The notes beneath the pieces are model-generated. The model had not been told where the DNA came from. It saw only the letters and a program-made list of their open reading frames with translations, and searched no databases. Of a stretch of 38,123 nucleotides of DNA, positions 7,497 through 14,550 are shown in pieces; the first letter of the stretch is position 1, and each line of letters starts with the position of its first letter. Source of the stretch: Prevotella sp. (lineage in GTDB: Bacteria; Bacteroidota; Bacteroidia; Bacteroidales; Bacteroidaceae); contig JAFUSC010000014.1 of the NCBI GenBank assembly GCA_017467705.1, forward strand, positions 1-38,123, given 5' to 3'. Position numbers and translations under genes: made by a program.

Positions 7497-8453
7497 ATGA
7501 TAATAAAAGGACTTAAAACATTAGCAATTATGGCCATGGCATCGCTGACTTCTCTCCCGATGATGGGACAGGACCTCTTGGCGAACCAGGCACCCATCGA
7601 CCGTAAGATGAAGGCTGTTGACTCAGTGGCCTTTCATCAGTTAATCATGAATGAACTTTCCGAAAATCCCTCTGCTGACATTTACACCGACTGGGACAAC
7701 CGTTACGTGAGCCGCGTCAACGGCACCATGCCTAACGAGTTCCGCATTGACCTGCGAGGTTTCTGCATGCCAACGCCGAGCCGTGTCATCACGAGCAACT
7801 TCGGCGCCCGCTGGGGACGTCAGCACAAAGGACTGGACATCAAGGTTTACATTGGCGACACCATCGTGGCAGCCTTCAGCGGCAAGGTGCGCATTGTGCG
7901 CTACGAGCCGCGCGGCTACGGTAAGTACGTCGTCATACGTCACGACAACGGTCTGGAGACCGTCTACGGACACATGTCAAAGCAGCTGGTGCACGAGAAT
8001 CAGATTGTCCGCGCCGGCGAGCCCATCGGCCTCGGTGGCAACACGGGCCGCAGCACGGGTTCACACCTGCACTTCGAGACACGCCTCTGCGGTGTAGCCA
8101 TCAACCCCGCGCTGATGTTCGACTTCCGCAATCAGGACGTCGTGTCAGACTTCTACACCTTCCGCCGCGCCAACTACAGCAGCGAGTCAGCTCAGGCAAC
8201 CCGTCTGCGCGGTGCCAGCGCACAGTATGTGGAGAACGAGCGCCCGTCGGCACGTGAGGTGGCCAGCGTCACCAAGACGAACCGCCGCAACAACACCGGC
8301 ACCAGCGAGACACGCTTCCACAAGGTGAAGAAGGGTGAGTCACTCTCGACCATCGCCCGCAAGCGCGGCATCAGCGTCGACAAGCTCTGCAAGCTGAACC
8401 ACATCGGCAAGAGCTTCCGCCTGACCCCGGGACAGATTCTGAAGTATAACTAA
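7497..8453 (+). CDS. M23 family metallopeptidase with C-terminal LysM domain
   Basis: Secreted peptidoglycan endopeptidase or amidase-activator-like protein of 318 aa. The start at 7497 gives a signal peptide (MIIKGLKTLAIMAMASL ... MMGQ); the longer open frame from 7428 begins inside the promoter and is rejected. The peptidase domain shows the zinc-site patterns GRQHKGLDIKV and HLHFETR, with GYGKYVVIRHDNGLETVYGH between them, so it looks catalytically intact. The C-terminal 45 residues (KVKKGESLSTIARKRGISVDKLCKLN) are a LysM peptidoglycan-binding module. Likely role: periplasmic wall remodelling. A strong terminator follows. Confidence 0.92.
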   Translation: MIIKGLKTLAIMAMASLTSLPMMGQDLLANQAPIDRKMKAVDSVAFHQLIMNELSENPSADIYTDWDNRYVSRVNGTMPNEFRIDLRGFCMPTPSRVITSNFGARWGRQHKGLDIKVYIGDTIVAAFSGKVRIVRYEPRGYGKYVVIRHDNGLETVYGHMSKQLVHENQIVRAGEPIGLGGNTGRSTGSHLHFETRLCGVAINPALMFDFRNQDVVSDFYTFRRANYSSESAQATRLRGASAQYVENERPSAREVASVTKTNRRNNTGTSETRFHKVKKGESLSTIARKRGISVDKLCKLNHIGKSFRLTPGQILKYN

Positions 8454-8471
8454 GCACATAGCTATCCAATA

Positions 8472-8511
8472 AGAGCCACACCCAGCAATGAGTGTGGCTC
8501 TCTGTTTTCTC
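8472..8511 (+). terminator. Rho-independent terminator after the M23 gene
   Basis: Perfect 10-bp stem AGAGCCACAC (8472-8481) / GTGTGGCTCT (8492-8501), 10-base loop, then a T-rich tail. Confidence 0.8.
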
Positions 8512-8630
8512 TCTTACTCACACTATTGCGTTAGCAATAGAGAGGAATTGCTTTGTCAAGCAAACTAACAAAAACAGAGTGAGAATCGCATTTTTTATCC
8601 TGTGTTTTCTGTTTTCTCACAGATTTTTAC

Positions 8631-8638
8631 TAAATTTG
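8631..8638 (+). promoter_or_regulatory. -7 box of the toxin-antitoxin operon
   Basis: TAAATTTG followed by CACCG, 27 bp before the antitoxin start. The stretch 8512-8630 holds only T-rich sequence and no gene. Confidence 0.6.
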
Positions 8639-8665
8639 CACCGTGTTAATAATAACAACTGCAAT

Positions 8666-8893
8666 ATGAACGCTGTATCGATGAATAACCTGTGGAGCTA
8701 TCTGCAAGGCTTGTCGCTCACAGCCAGCAATCGCAAGTGGCTGGCAGAGAAGCTAATAGAGACTCCGGAAAAAGACATTATGAGCGACAAAGAAATAAGT
8801 GAAGGACTGACCGAGGCTTTCGTACAGCTTGAGGAGGTAAAGGCTGGCACACGCCAGACCCGAAAGGCAGAAGAACTACTGTATGAGCTTTGA
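8666..8893 (+). CDS. Putative antitoxin of a RelE-type system
   Basis: Small 75-aa protein, MNAVSMNNLWSYLQGLSL..., with a charged helical C-terminal half (MSDKEISEGLTEAFVQLEEV). I do not recognise a named domain, but its gene precedes and overlaps a RelE/ParE-like toxin gene by 11 bp (the toxin ATG lies within the last codons), the standard antitoxin-first, translationally coupled layout. The longer open frame from 8492 starts in the previous terminator region, so the ATG after the -7 box is preferred; a second ATG five codons later is also possible. Antitoxins of this kind usually bind the toxin with the C-terminus and repress the operon with the N-terminus; that is inferred. Confidence 0.75.
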   Translation: MNAVSMNNLWSYLQGLSLTASNRKWLAEKLIETPEKDIMSDKEISEGLTEAFVQLEEVKAGTRQTRKAEELLYEL

Positions 8894-9230
8894 AATCAGG
8901 ACTATTGAGGTGTTCGACCGACAAGCCCGTCGGTTGGCCAAGCACTATGCCTCATTCAAACAGGACTATACCAACCTATTAAAAGAGCTTCATGAGAATC
9001 CTCTTTCTGGTACGGACTTAGGGGGTGGTGTAAGAAAGGTGCGCATGGCTATTGCATCAAAGGGCAAAGGCAAAAGTGGTGGTGCAAGGGTTATCACCTA
9101 TACGGCTGATGTTATTATACAGACGGGCGAGGGGAAACTGATTCTGCTCTCCGTTTACGACAAATCGGAGCAGAGCACCATCACCGACAAAGAGATAGTA
9201 AGACTGAAAAAACTTGCTTCTACAAAATAG
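8883..9230 (+). CDS. RelE/ParE-family toxin
   Basis: A 115-aa protein typical of the RelE/ParE toxin fold: IEVFDRQARRLAKHYASFKQDYTNLLKEL (two N-terminal helices), followed by strands with GGGVRKVRMAIASKGKGKSGGARVITY and VIIQTGEGKLILLSVYDK, ending EIVRLKKL. The K/R-rich G-K-SGGAR segment resembles HigB/RelE mRNA interferases, so ribosome-dependent mRNA cleavage is the likely activity, but the target is not proven. It ends in TAG, showing that TAG is a genuine stop in this genome. Low G+C compared with recG, and it neighbours a decayed gene, which fits an accessory pocket. Confidence 0.85.
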   Translation: MSFEIRTIEVFDRQARRLAKHYASFKQDYTNLLKELHENPLSGTDLGGGVRKVRMAIASKGKGKSGGARVITYTADVIIQTGEGKLILLSVYDKSEQSTITDKEIVRLKKLASTK

Positions 9231-9311
9231 AGAACATGACCGAAAGACTATTCTTTCTTTTTGTCGGCAGGTTCTGGTGATTCTTGAAATTAAAACCTAA
9301 AACAAATAATT

Positions 9312-9893
9312 ATGAAAAAGATTCTTTTATTATTCATACTTGTTAGCTACACAATGTCCATCCATGCTGATGATATCGTCTTGAAAGACAAAAGCGATTC
9401 TCTTTCTTATGCATTTGGATTGGCATATATTGCTGTCTTTGCTGGGAATACCGTTGAATATGTTGAAACGGAAGCACATACTATATAGGTGCTTTGCGTG
9501 CAGTTTTTATTTTAAATACCATTGAACATAAGAAAAACTCATTTTGTGTTGATGGATTGATTGAAGGAATAAAAGATGACGCAGTTACATGTATGTCCGG
9601 CGGCATTTGAAGTGACAATGACCGAATATGATGTTGCTCCATCGGAACGCAGTCTTCAGGAATACGCAAACGGTCTCATTGATATTCTGTCCTACAACCG
9701 TCCTCCTAAAGACTCATATGAATATGGTCTTAGAGTCGGCTCTTATATTCTTATTTACGATAATAGCCCTAATAAAATAAATCCTCTAATCATGGTACAA
9801 GCACTTGAAGATTTCTTATTACAACGTCCTCTCCTTATTCCAAGGGATCAAGCAGAAAGCATGATGGAAGAAAATCGGGAATTCTTTACATAA
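9312..9893 (+). pseudogene. Decayed FKBP N-terminal-domain-like exported protein
   Basis: Starts with an intact signal peptide (MKKILLLFILVSYTMSIHA) and DSLSYAFGLAYIAVF, then stops at TAG 9486-9488. Another frame continues with IGALRAVFILNT ... FCVDGLIEGIKDDAVTCMSGG and stops near 9610; a third open stretch (9576-9893) carries SLQEYANGLIDIL, YEYGLRVGSYI and AESMMEENREFF. The repeated pattern D-SYA-GL and F-GI/LIEGIKD resembles the domain that precedes FKBP-type peptidyl-prolyl isomerases in Bacteroidota, but no FKBP catalytic domain is present. Read together these are pieces of one coding region broken by frameshifts. Very A/T-rich. A set of short real genes is less likely. Confidence 0.6.
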
Positions 9894-9945
9894 AGAAAAG
9901 AGAATCTGCGGGAACGGGGCCTGCCCTAAAATAATCCTTAAAAGA

Positions 9946-9977
9946 TTTGGTGATTTGGAATATTCATTGTAATTTTG
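9946..9977 (+). promoter_or_regulatory. Promoter of the WG-repeat gene
   Basis: TTTG (9946-9949), a 20-bp spacer and TAATTTTG (9970-9977) form a full Bacteroidota promoter, 46 bp before the start. Confidence 0.7.
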
Positions 9978-10023
9978 CGGGCAGATGGATGCAAGGAAAC
10001 TCACTTTAAAAAAGTATATGACA

Positions 10024-10650
10024 ATGAAAAAAATTCTATCAATGGTGATGGTGGCTGTTGCTTCAGTATTTGCTCCGGCCACAGCAAGCGCTCAGTGGTT
10101 TGACGACGGTTCATTTGACATCTTGAAAAATGCTAATGTAGTTATGTCGTCTGAAGGACTTGAGATTTTCAAGGGAGACAATGGGCTTTATGGTTATAAA
10201 GACGAGTCGGGCAAAATCGTCATCGCTTGTCAGTGGAAAGACGCAACTGTGTTCCGCGAAGGCTTGGCCTTAGTGAAGGACGACAGTGGCAAGTGGGGCA
10301 TCATCGACAAGAAAGGCAAGCAGGTCACTCCTTGTAAGTGGAATCGTGCCGCCTCATTTAGTGAACAGCTGGCTGCCGTGCAGGACGACCATGACAAGTG
10401 GGGCTTCATCGACAAGAAAGGCAAGTTGGTCATTCCTTGTAAGTGGAATCGTGCCGCCTCATTTAGTGAGCAGCTGGCTGCCGTGCAGGACGACCATGGC
10501 AAGTGGGGCTATATCAACAAGAAAGGCAAGCTGGTTATTCCCTGTAAGTGGAACAGCACTTACAGCTTTAAGAAAGGAAAGGCTAAGGTGACTGACGATA
10601 ACGGCAAATTTCACATTATCAACAAAGCTGGTAAGGTAGTGAAGAAGTAA
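10024..10650 (+). CDS. Exported WG-repeat protein
   Basis: 208 aa with a signal peptide (MKKILSMVMVAVASVFAPATASAQ) and then WG (KWG) beta-hairpin repeats: KDESGKIVIACQWKDA, GKWGIIDKKGKQVTPCKW, DKWGFIDKKGKLVIPCKW, GKWGYINKKGKLVIPCKW, GKFHIINKAGKVVKK. WG-repeat proteins are beta-solenoid-like and their role is mostly unknown; a periplasmic or surface location is implied by the signal. Two central units are 105 bp long and nearly identical in DNA, so a recent duplication or gene conversion is likely. The start at 10024 places the signal peptide correctly; the frame is open from 9985, but that would put 13 charged residues before it. A strong terminator follows. Confidence 0.85.
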   Translation: MKKILSMVMVAVASVFAPATASAQWFDDGSFDILKNANVVMSSEGLEIFKGDNGLYGYKDESGKIVIACQWKDATVFREGLALVKDDSGKWGIIDKKGKQVTPCKWNRAASFSEQLAAVQDDHDKWGFIDKKGKLVIPCKWNRAASFSEQLAAVQDDHGKWGYINKKGKLVIPCKWNSTYSFKKGKAKVTDDNGKFHIINKAGKVVKK

Positions 10651-10709
10651 CAAGACGGACGGGGACGGTGAGCGCTTTTTAAGGAAATAATTTTGAGATA
10701 CGAAGACGA

Positions 10710-10749
10710 GACCGGTTGTCTGATTGAACAGACGGCCGGTCTTTTTTTT
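10710..10749 (+). terminator. Rho-independent terminator after the WG-repeat gene
   Basis: A 13-bp stem GACCGGTTGTCTG / CAGACGGCCGGTC with two wobble pairs, 6-base loop, then eight T (10742-10749). Confidence 0.9.
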
Positions 10750-10762
10750 GTGAATCAGCAAA

Positions 10763-11004
10763 TTCGAGGGGCACAACGCACATTTCTGCGGAGCAGAACG
10801 CACGGTTTCGCGGTACCAAAGGCATGGTTTCGCGGTACAATGCAGGTTGTTTCGGGTCGTCCACCTCGGGCTGCGCGGTCGCGCAGCTGGAGGTGGACGA
10901 TCGCGCAGCCCAAGGTGGACGGTCGGGAAAAGGCGCTACTGTACCGCAAAACGGTGCGTGCTGCCCCGCAGCATCGGGTGTTCTGTACCCGGGAAAAAAC
11001 AAGT
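10763..11004. repeat. 22-bp register array D (G/C-rich)
   Basis: Eleven units of exactly 22 bp, starting at 10763, 10785, 10807 and so on to 10983. Unit heads recur as TTCGCGGTAC, TTCGGGTCGT, GCGCGGTCGC, GGACGATCGC, GGACGGTCGG and CTGTACC. A near-perfect 21-bp inverted repeat (10857-10877 with 10902-10922, two mismatches) is made from units in register. It begins 13 bp after the WG terminator and ends 6 bp before the pgeF stop codon. Same period as arrays A, B and C, but G/C-rich sequence. Confidence 0.8.
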
Positions 11005-11010
11005 TTGAAG

Positions 11011-11901
11011 TTACCTCAGCATCACGGCGGAATAGATGCGCCCGGAGTTGATGCCTAACCGACGGGCGGAGAAGAAATCATCACAACGCTGATAGGTGCA
11101 GATGCCGGCCACGTGGATGTTTTCAGCGAGAACGCCGCAAGCGAGCAACTGCTGACGGTTGCACTCCCAGAGGTCGATGTGGGGCTTCGGGGGGAGGGTG
11201 GAAGGTGGAGGGTTGAGGGTGGAAGGTGGAGGGTTGAAGGTGGAGGGTTGAGGGTGGAGGGGGGAAGGTGGAGGGTTAAGGGTGGAGGGAGGAGGCTTAA
11301 GGGGGCGGCGGGCTATTCGTTGCATGTCAAAACCGGCAGCGGAGAAGGCTTCGTAGACCTCTTCGCCTACTTCGAAAGCATCAAGCGAGATGCCCGGACC
11401 AATGACGGCACGCAACGATGCGGGGCACGTGCTGTAAGTGGCTTGCATGGCTTCCACCGCACGGCGGACGATGCGCTGCACGGTGCCACGCCAGCCTGCA
11501 TGAACGGCACAGACGGCACGGCGGTCAGCGTCAAAGAGCAGCACGGGGATGCAGTCAGCCGTGGACACGCCGACGCAGACCTGCGGCACGTCGGTCATGA
11601 CGGCATCAACGCCCTCTAACTGCTGGCGGCGCCCGGCAGCGGACAGCGTCAGGAAGTCGCGCGAGACGGTGCACACCACGGTGCCGTGCACCTGATGGGG
11701 CACGATGAGACGGTCGGGCGTGATGCTCAGCTGTTGGCAAAGCGAAAGGCGATTCTGCCGAATGGCATCGACAGCATCGCCACAATACTCATTGATGTTA
11801 AACTCGCCGTAGAGCCCCGCGCTCACTCCGCCCCGGCGCGTTGAGCTGAACGCCACCACGCCGGGGCCGAAGTCGTAACGCAGCAACTCAGGACTACTCA
11901 T
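11011..11901 (-). CDS. pgeF: Peptidoglycan editing factor PgeF (YfiH/laccase-like)
   Basis: Cytoplasmic amidase-type enzyme that removes wrongly incorporated L-Ser from peptidoglycan precursors in the family's characterised members; formerly called multicopper polyphenol oxidase. Key metal/catalytic blocks are present: [10 protein letters not shown] near the start, [13 protein letters not shown] and [12 protein letters not shown], and the terminal [17 protein letters not shown]. The ATG at 11901 lies inside the 3' end of obgE (8-bp overlap), so the two are translationally coupled. Residues about 200-235 are an extra proline-rich segment with PPPSTLN units, encoded by 15 tandem heptamers (11197-11301), placed before HIDLWECN. 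The segment is in frame, so the protein can still be made. Confidence 0.9.
   Translation of the reverse strand: MSSPELLRYDFGPGVVAFSSTRRGGVSAGLYGEFNINEYCGDAVDAIRQNRLSLCQQLSITPDRLIVPHQVHGTVVCTVSRDFLTLSAAGRRQQLEGVDAVMTDVPQVCVGVSTADCIPVLLFDADRRAVCAVHAGWRGTVQRIVRRAVEAMQATYSTCPASLRAVIGPGISLDAFEVGEEVYEAFSAAGFDMQRIARRPLKPPPSTLNPPPSPLHPQPSTFNPPPSTLNPPPSTLPPKPHIDLWECNRQQLLACGVLAENIHVAGICTYQRCDDFFSARRLGINSGRIYSAVMLR
11197..11301. repeat. Heptamer satellite inside pgeF
   Basis: Fifteen 7-bp units on the plus strand, mostly GGTGGAG, GGTTGAG and GGTGGAA, total 105 bp (35 codons). On the coding strand they give PPPSTLN-like seven-residue periods. Confidence 0.9.
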
Positions 11902-13063
11902 CTTCTTCCTCGTACTCAAAGTCCTCGTAGTCCTCCACTTCCTCCACGTCGTCATCGTCGAGGAACTCAATGTCGTCCTCACCCTCGTCGGCCATCTCAA
12001 CGGCAAACTGCGTCATGTCCTTGTCGCGGTGCACGATGGTCTCAGCCGTGGTGATGGCCGCCAGCTTGTTGCTCTCGCTGTTCAGCTCATGCCAGAGCAC
12101 GTCCTTCAGCTCGTCGAGTCCCTGCTGGGCCACGGCGGAGATGAACACCACGGGGATGTCGGTCGGCACGGTCTCGCGCAGCATATCGATGAGCTCAGCA
12201 TCCAGCAGGTCGCACTTCGTCACGGCCAGCACGCGGTGCTTGTCCAGCAGGTCGGGGTTGAACTGCCGCAGCTCGTTGAGCAGTATCTCGTATTCGCGCT
12301 TGATGTCGTCGGTGTCGCCCGGCACCATGAAGAGCAGCAGCGAGTTGCGTTCAATGTGACGCAGGAACCGCAGGCCCAGGCCGCGGCCCTCGCTGGCCCC
12401 CTCGATGATGCCCGGAATGTCGGCCATGACGAATGACTTGCCGTCGCGGTAGCCCACGATGCCGAGTGAGGGTTCCATGGTGGTGAAGGGGTAGTTGGCT
12501 ATCTTGGGCCGGGCATTGCTGAGTGCCGACACCAGCGTCGACTTGCCCGCATTGGGGAAGCCCACCAGTCCGACGTCGGCCAGCAGCTTCAGCTCCATGA
12601 TGATGGTCATCTCCTGCATGGGCTCGCCGGGCTGCGCATAGCGCGGTGCCTGATTGGTGGCCGAGCGGAACTGATAGTTGCCCAAGCCGCCACGTCCGCC
12701 CTTGAGCAGCACCACCTCCTGTCCGTCGTAGGTGACGTCGCAGACGTACTTGCCCGTCTCGGCGTTGTAGACCACCGTGCCGCAGGGCACGTCGACGTAG
12801 ACGTCCTTGCCGTCGGTGCCGTGGCACTTGTCGCGCCCGCCGTTGCCGCCATGCTCGGCCTTGATGTGGCGCATGTACTTCAGGTGAAGCAGCGTCCAGT
12901 AGTTATGATAGCCGCGCAGGATGATGCTGCCGCCCTTGCCGCCGTCGCCGCCGTCGGGCCCGCCGTTGGGGTTGTACTTCACATGGCGCAGATGCATGGA
13001 ACCGCGCCCACCCTTGCCCGAACGACAATAGATTTTTACGTAGTCAACGAAATTACTTTCCAT
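11894..13063 (-). CDS. obgE: Obg GTPase
   Basis: Essential GTPase of 50S ribosome assembly and stress signalling, 389 aa. The glycine-rich Obg domain (1-158; [21 protein letters not shown]) precedes the G domain with G1 GFPNAGKST, switch TTMEPSLG, G3 [10 protein letters not shown] and TKCD. The C-terminus is an acidic tail ([31 protein letters not shown] in parts), common in Bacteroidota Obg. It lies between adk and pgeF on the minus strand; a 122-bp inverted-repeat element sits in the gap to adk. The stop TAG overlaps the pgeF start. Confidence 0.96.
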   Translation of the reverse strand: MESNFVDYVKIYCRSGKGGRGSMHLRHVKYNPNGGPDGGDGGKGGSIILRGYHNYWTLLHLKYMRHIKAEHGGNGGRDKCHGTDGKDVYVDVPCGTVVYNAETGKYVCDVTYDGQEVVLLKGGRGGLGNYQFRSATNQAPRYAQPGEPMQEMTIIMELKLLADVGLVGFPNAGKSTLVSALSNARPKIANYPFTTMEPSLGIVGYRDGKSFVMADIPGIIEGASEGRGLGLRFLRHIERNSLLLFMVPGDTDDIKREYEILLNELRQFNPDLLDKHRVLAVTKCDLLDAELIDMLRETVPTDIPVVFISAVAQQGLDELKDVLWHELNSESNKLAAITTAETIVHRDKDMTQFAVEMADEGEDDIEFLDDDDVEEVEDYEDFEYEEEDE

Positions 13064-13079
13064 TTCATTTTCTAATTAG

Positions 13080-13201
13080 TAATTAGGAATTAGTAATTAG
13101 AAATTATGATTAGTTCTAAAGACAGAACCACCGCCGATACCGTGCCCCTCACACAAGGGCTTGCAAGGTAATCATAATTTCTAATTACTCATTCCTAATT
13201 A
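13080..13201. repeat. 122-bp inverted-repeat (MITE-like) element between adk and obgE
   Basis: Arms 13080-13112 and 13169-13201 are 33 bp with one mismatch; both are built from TAATTAGGAAT/TAATTAGAAATTATGATTA. The 56-bp centre (13113-13168) holds two small hairpins, GTTCT/AGAAC and GCCC/GGGC. The arms are very A/T-rich against G/C-rich neighbours. No ORF or target-site duplication is clear. Confidence 0.8.
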
Positions 13202-13206
13202 CTCAT

Positions 13207-13779
13207 TTAAATACTGTCTATTACCTTTTGAATATCAGCAAAGATGCGCTCCAGCGTGCCGGAGCCGTTGATGTGGTGGTGCAGGCCTTCCTGCTTGTAC
13301 CACGCAATGAGGGGCTGGGTCTGCGAGTGATAGACCACGAGGCGCTTCTTGATGGTCTCCTCGTTGTCGTCGGCCCGGCCGCTCTGCTGACCGCGCAGCA
13401 GGAGGCGCTTCATCAGCTCGTCCTCGGGCACGTCGAGCTCAATCATGGCCGCCACGCGGTCACCACGCTCGTCGAGCATCTGCTTCAGAGCCTCAGCCTG
13501 CGGAATGGTGCGGGGAAAACCATCGAAGATGACGCCCTTGTGGGCACGACCGAAACCGTCATAAACGCCCGCGAGGATGCTGATCATCAGGTCGTCAGGA
13601 ATCAGGTTGCCCTTGTCGATGAAGCTCTGGGCCGTCTTGCCCAGCTCCGTACCTTTCTTTATCTCGGCGCGCAATACGTCGCCCGTCGAGATGTGCTCTA
13701 ATCCGTAATGCTCGATGAGCAGGTCGCTCTGTGTTCCCTTGCCGGAACCGGGAGCGCCGAAAATCACGATATTCTTCAT
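13207..13779 (-). CDS. adk: Adenylate kinase
   Basis: Interconverts ATP + AMP and 2 ADP. The protein from MKNIVIFGAPGSGKGTQSD is 190 aa with the P-loop GAPGSGKG (8-15), AMP-binding STGDVLRAEI, VIFDGFPRTIPQAEAL and the LID region MKRLLLRGQQSGRADDNEETIKKRL, a short zinc-free LID. The family start fits the ATG at 13779. The frame is open a further 47 codons upstream to an ATG that overlaps the hpt stop (ATGA, 13917-13920); an N-terminal extension is therefore possible but unsupported by the family. Confidence 0.95.
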   Translation of the reverse strand: MKNIVIFGAPGSGKGTQSDLLIEHYGLEHISTGDVLRAEIKKGTELGKTAQSFIDKGNLIPDDLMISILAGVYDGFGRAHKGVIFDGFPRTIPQAEALKQMLDERGDRVAAMIELDVPEDELMKRLLLRGQQSGRADDNEETIKKRLVVYHSQTQPLIAWYKQEGLHHHINGSGTLERIFADIQKVIDSI

Positions 13780-13916
13780 TACTATTCGTTGTTTTTGTTC
13801 GTCCTGTATTATTTGTGTATCCTTATTCTTCCATTTGTACCACAAGTCGGTCATCAGGTCTCTCTTTCCTTTGCCCTGCTCCATGTCGCTGGGCAGATGT
13901 GGCAGCTTTATTTGTC

Positions 13917-14456
13917 TCATTCGGCTACCAGTGTAAAGATTTCCTTCAGGTTACGCCCCTGCTGGTCGTAGTCCAGACCGTAGCCCACAATGAAGTCGTT
14001 GGGAATGGAGAAGCAGGGATAGTCAATCGTGATGTCCTCCTCCAACTTGTCGGGCTTGACGAAGAGCGTGCAGATGTGCACCGACGCGGGCTGGCGCGTA
14101 CCGATGGACTCCATCATGCGCTTCATGGTGCAACCCGTGTCAACGATATCCTCAACGATAATGACCGTGCGACCGGTCAGGTCTTCATTGATGCCCAGCA
14201 CTTCGTGCACCTTGCCCGTTGACATGGTGCCCTGATACGACGCTAACTTCACGAACGAGATTTCGCACGGAATGGTCACCTCGCGCATGAGGTCAGCGGC
14301 AAAAATAAACGAGCCATTCAGCACACCGATGAACAGCGGATTCTTACCCGCCATGTCCTGACTGATTTGGGCTGCAACGGCCTTGATTCTTTCTTTGATT
14401 TCTGACTCCGAAATTGACGTTTTAAACGTCTTGTCTTTGATTTTTACGATGCTCAT
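13917..14456 (-). CDS. hpt: Hypoxanthine phosphoribosyltransferase
   Basis: Purine salvage enzyme converting hypoxanthine or guanine with PRPP to IMP/GMP, 179 aa, the normal size. The PRPP-binding loop is VIIVEDIVDTGCTMKRM, the N-terminal substrate-flexible region follows LFIGVLNGSFIFAADLMRE, and the C-terminal PNDFIVGYGLDYDQQGRNL is typical. First gene of the minus-strand run hpt-adk-obgE-pgeF. A -7 box lies 26 bp upstream, divergent from nnr. Confidence 0.95.
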   Translation of the reverse strand: MSIVKIKDKTFKTSISESEIKERIKAVAAQISQDMAGKNPLFIGVLNGSFIFAADLMREVTIPCEISFVKLASYQGTMSTGKVHEVLGINEDLTGRTVIIVEDIVDTGCTMKRMMESIGTRQPASVHICTLFVKPDKLEEDITIDYPCFSIPNDFIVGYGLDYDQQGRNLKEIFTLVAE

Positions 14457-14481
14457 ACCTTGATTTTTGTTTAAATTGCTA

Positions 14482-14489
14482 CAAAATTA
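14482..14489 (-). promoter_or_regulatory. -7 box for hpt
   Basis: TAATTTTG on the minus strand, 26 bp upstream of the hpt start. A TTTG (14513-14516) is 23 bp upstream, slightly too far. Confidence 0.5.
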
Positions 14490-14533
14490 CGAAATTTCCT
14501 GAAAAGAATATGCAAATATTAGCATAAATTTTG

Positions 14534-14541
14534 TATTTTTG
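14534..14541 (+). promoter_or_regulatory. -7 box for nnr
   Basis: TATTTTTG followed by GCGG, only 9 bp before the nnr start at 14551, so the transcript would be nearly leaderless. Confidence 0.5.
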
Positions 14542-14550
14542 CGGTCGGAA

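Noticed and set aside
8492-8665. Longer start for the antitoxin at 8492
   Set aside because: It would begin inside the preceding terminator and upstream of the -7 box.
13080-13201. Inverted-repeat element as a proven transposon
   Set aside because: No transposase, no clear target duplication and only one copy in the window.
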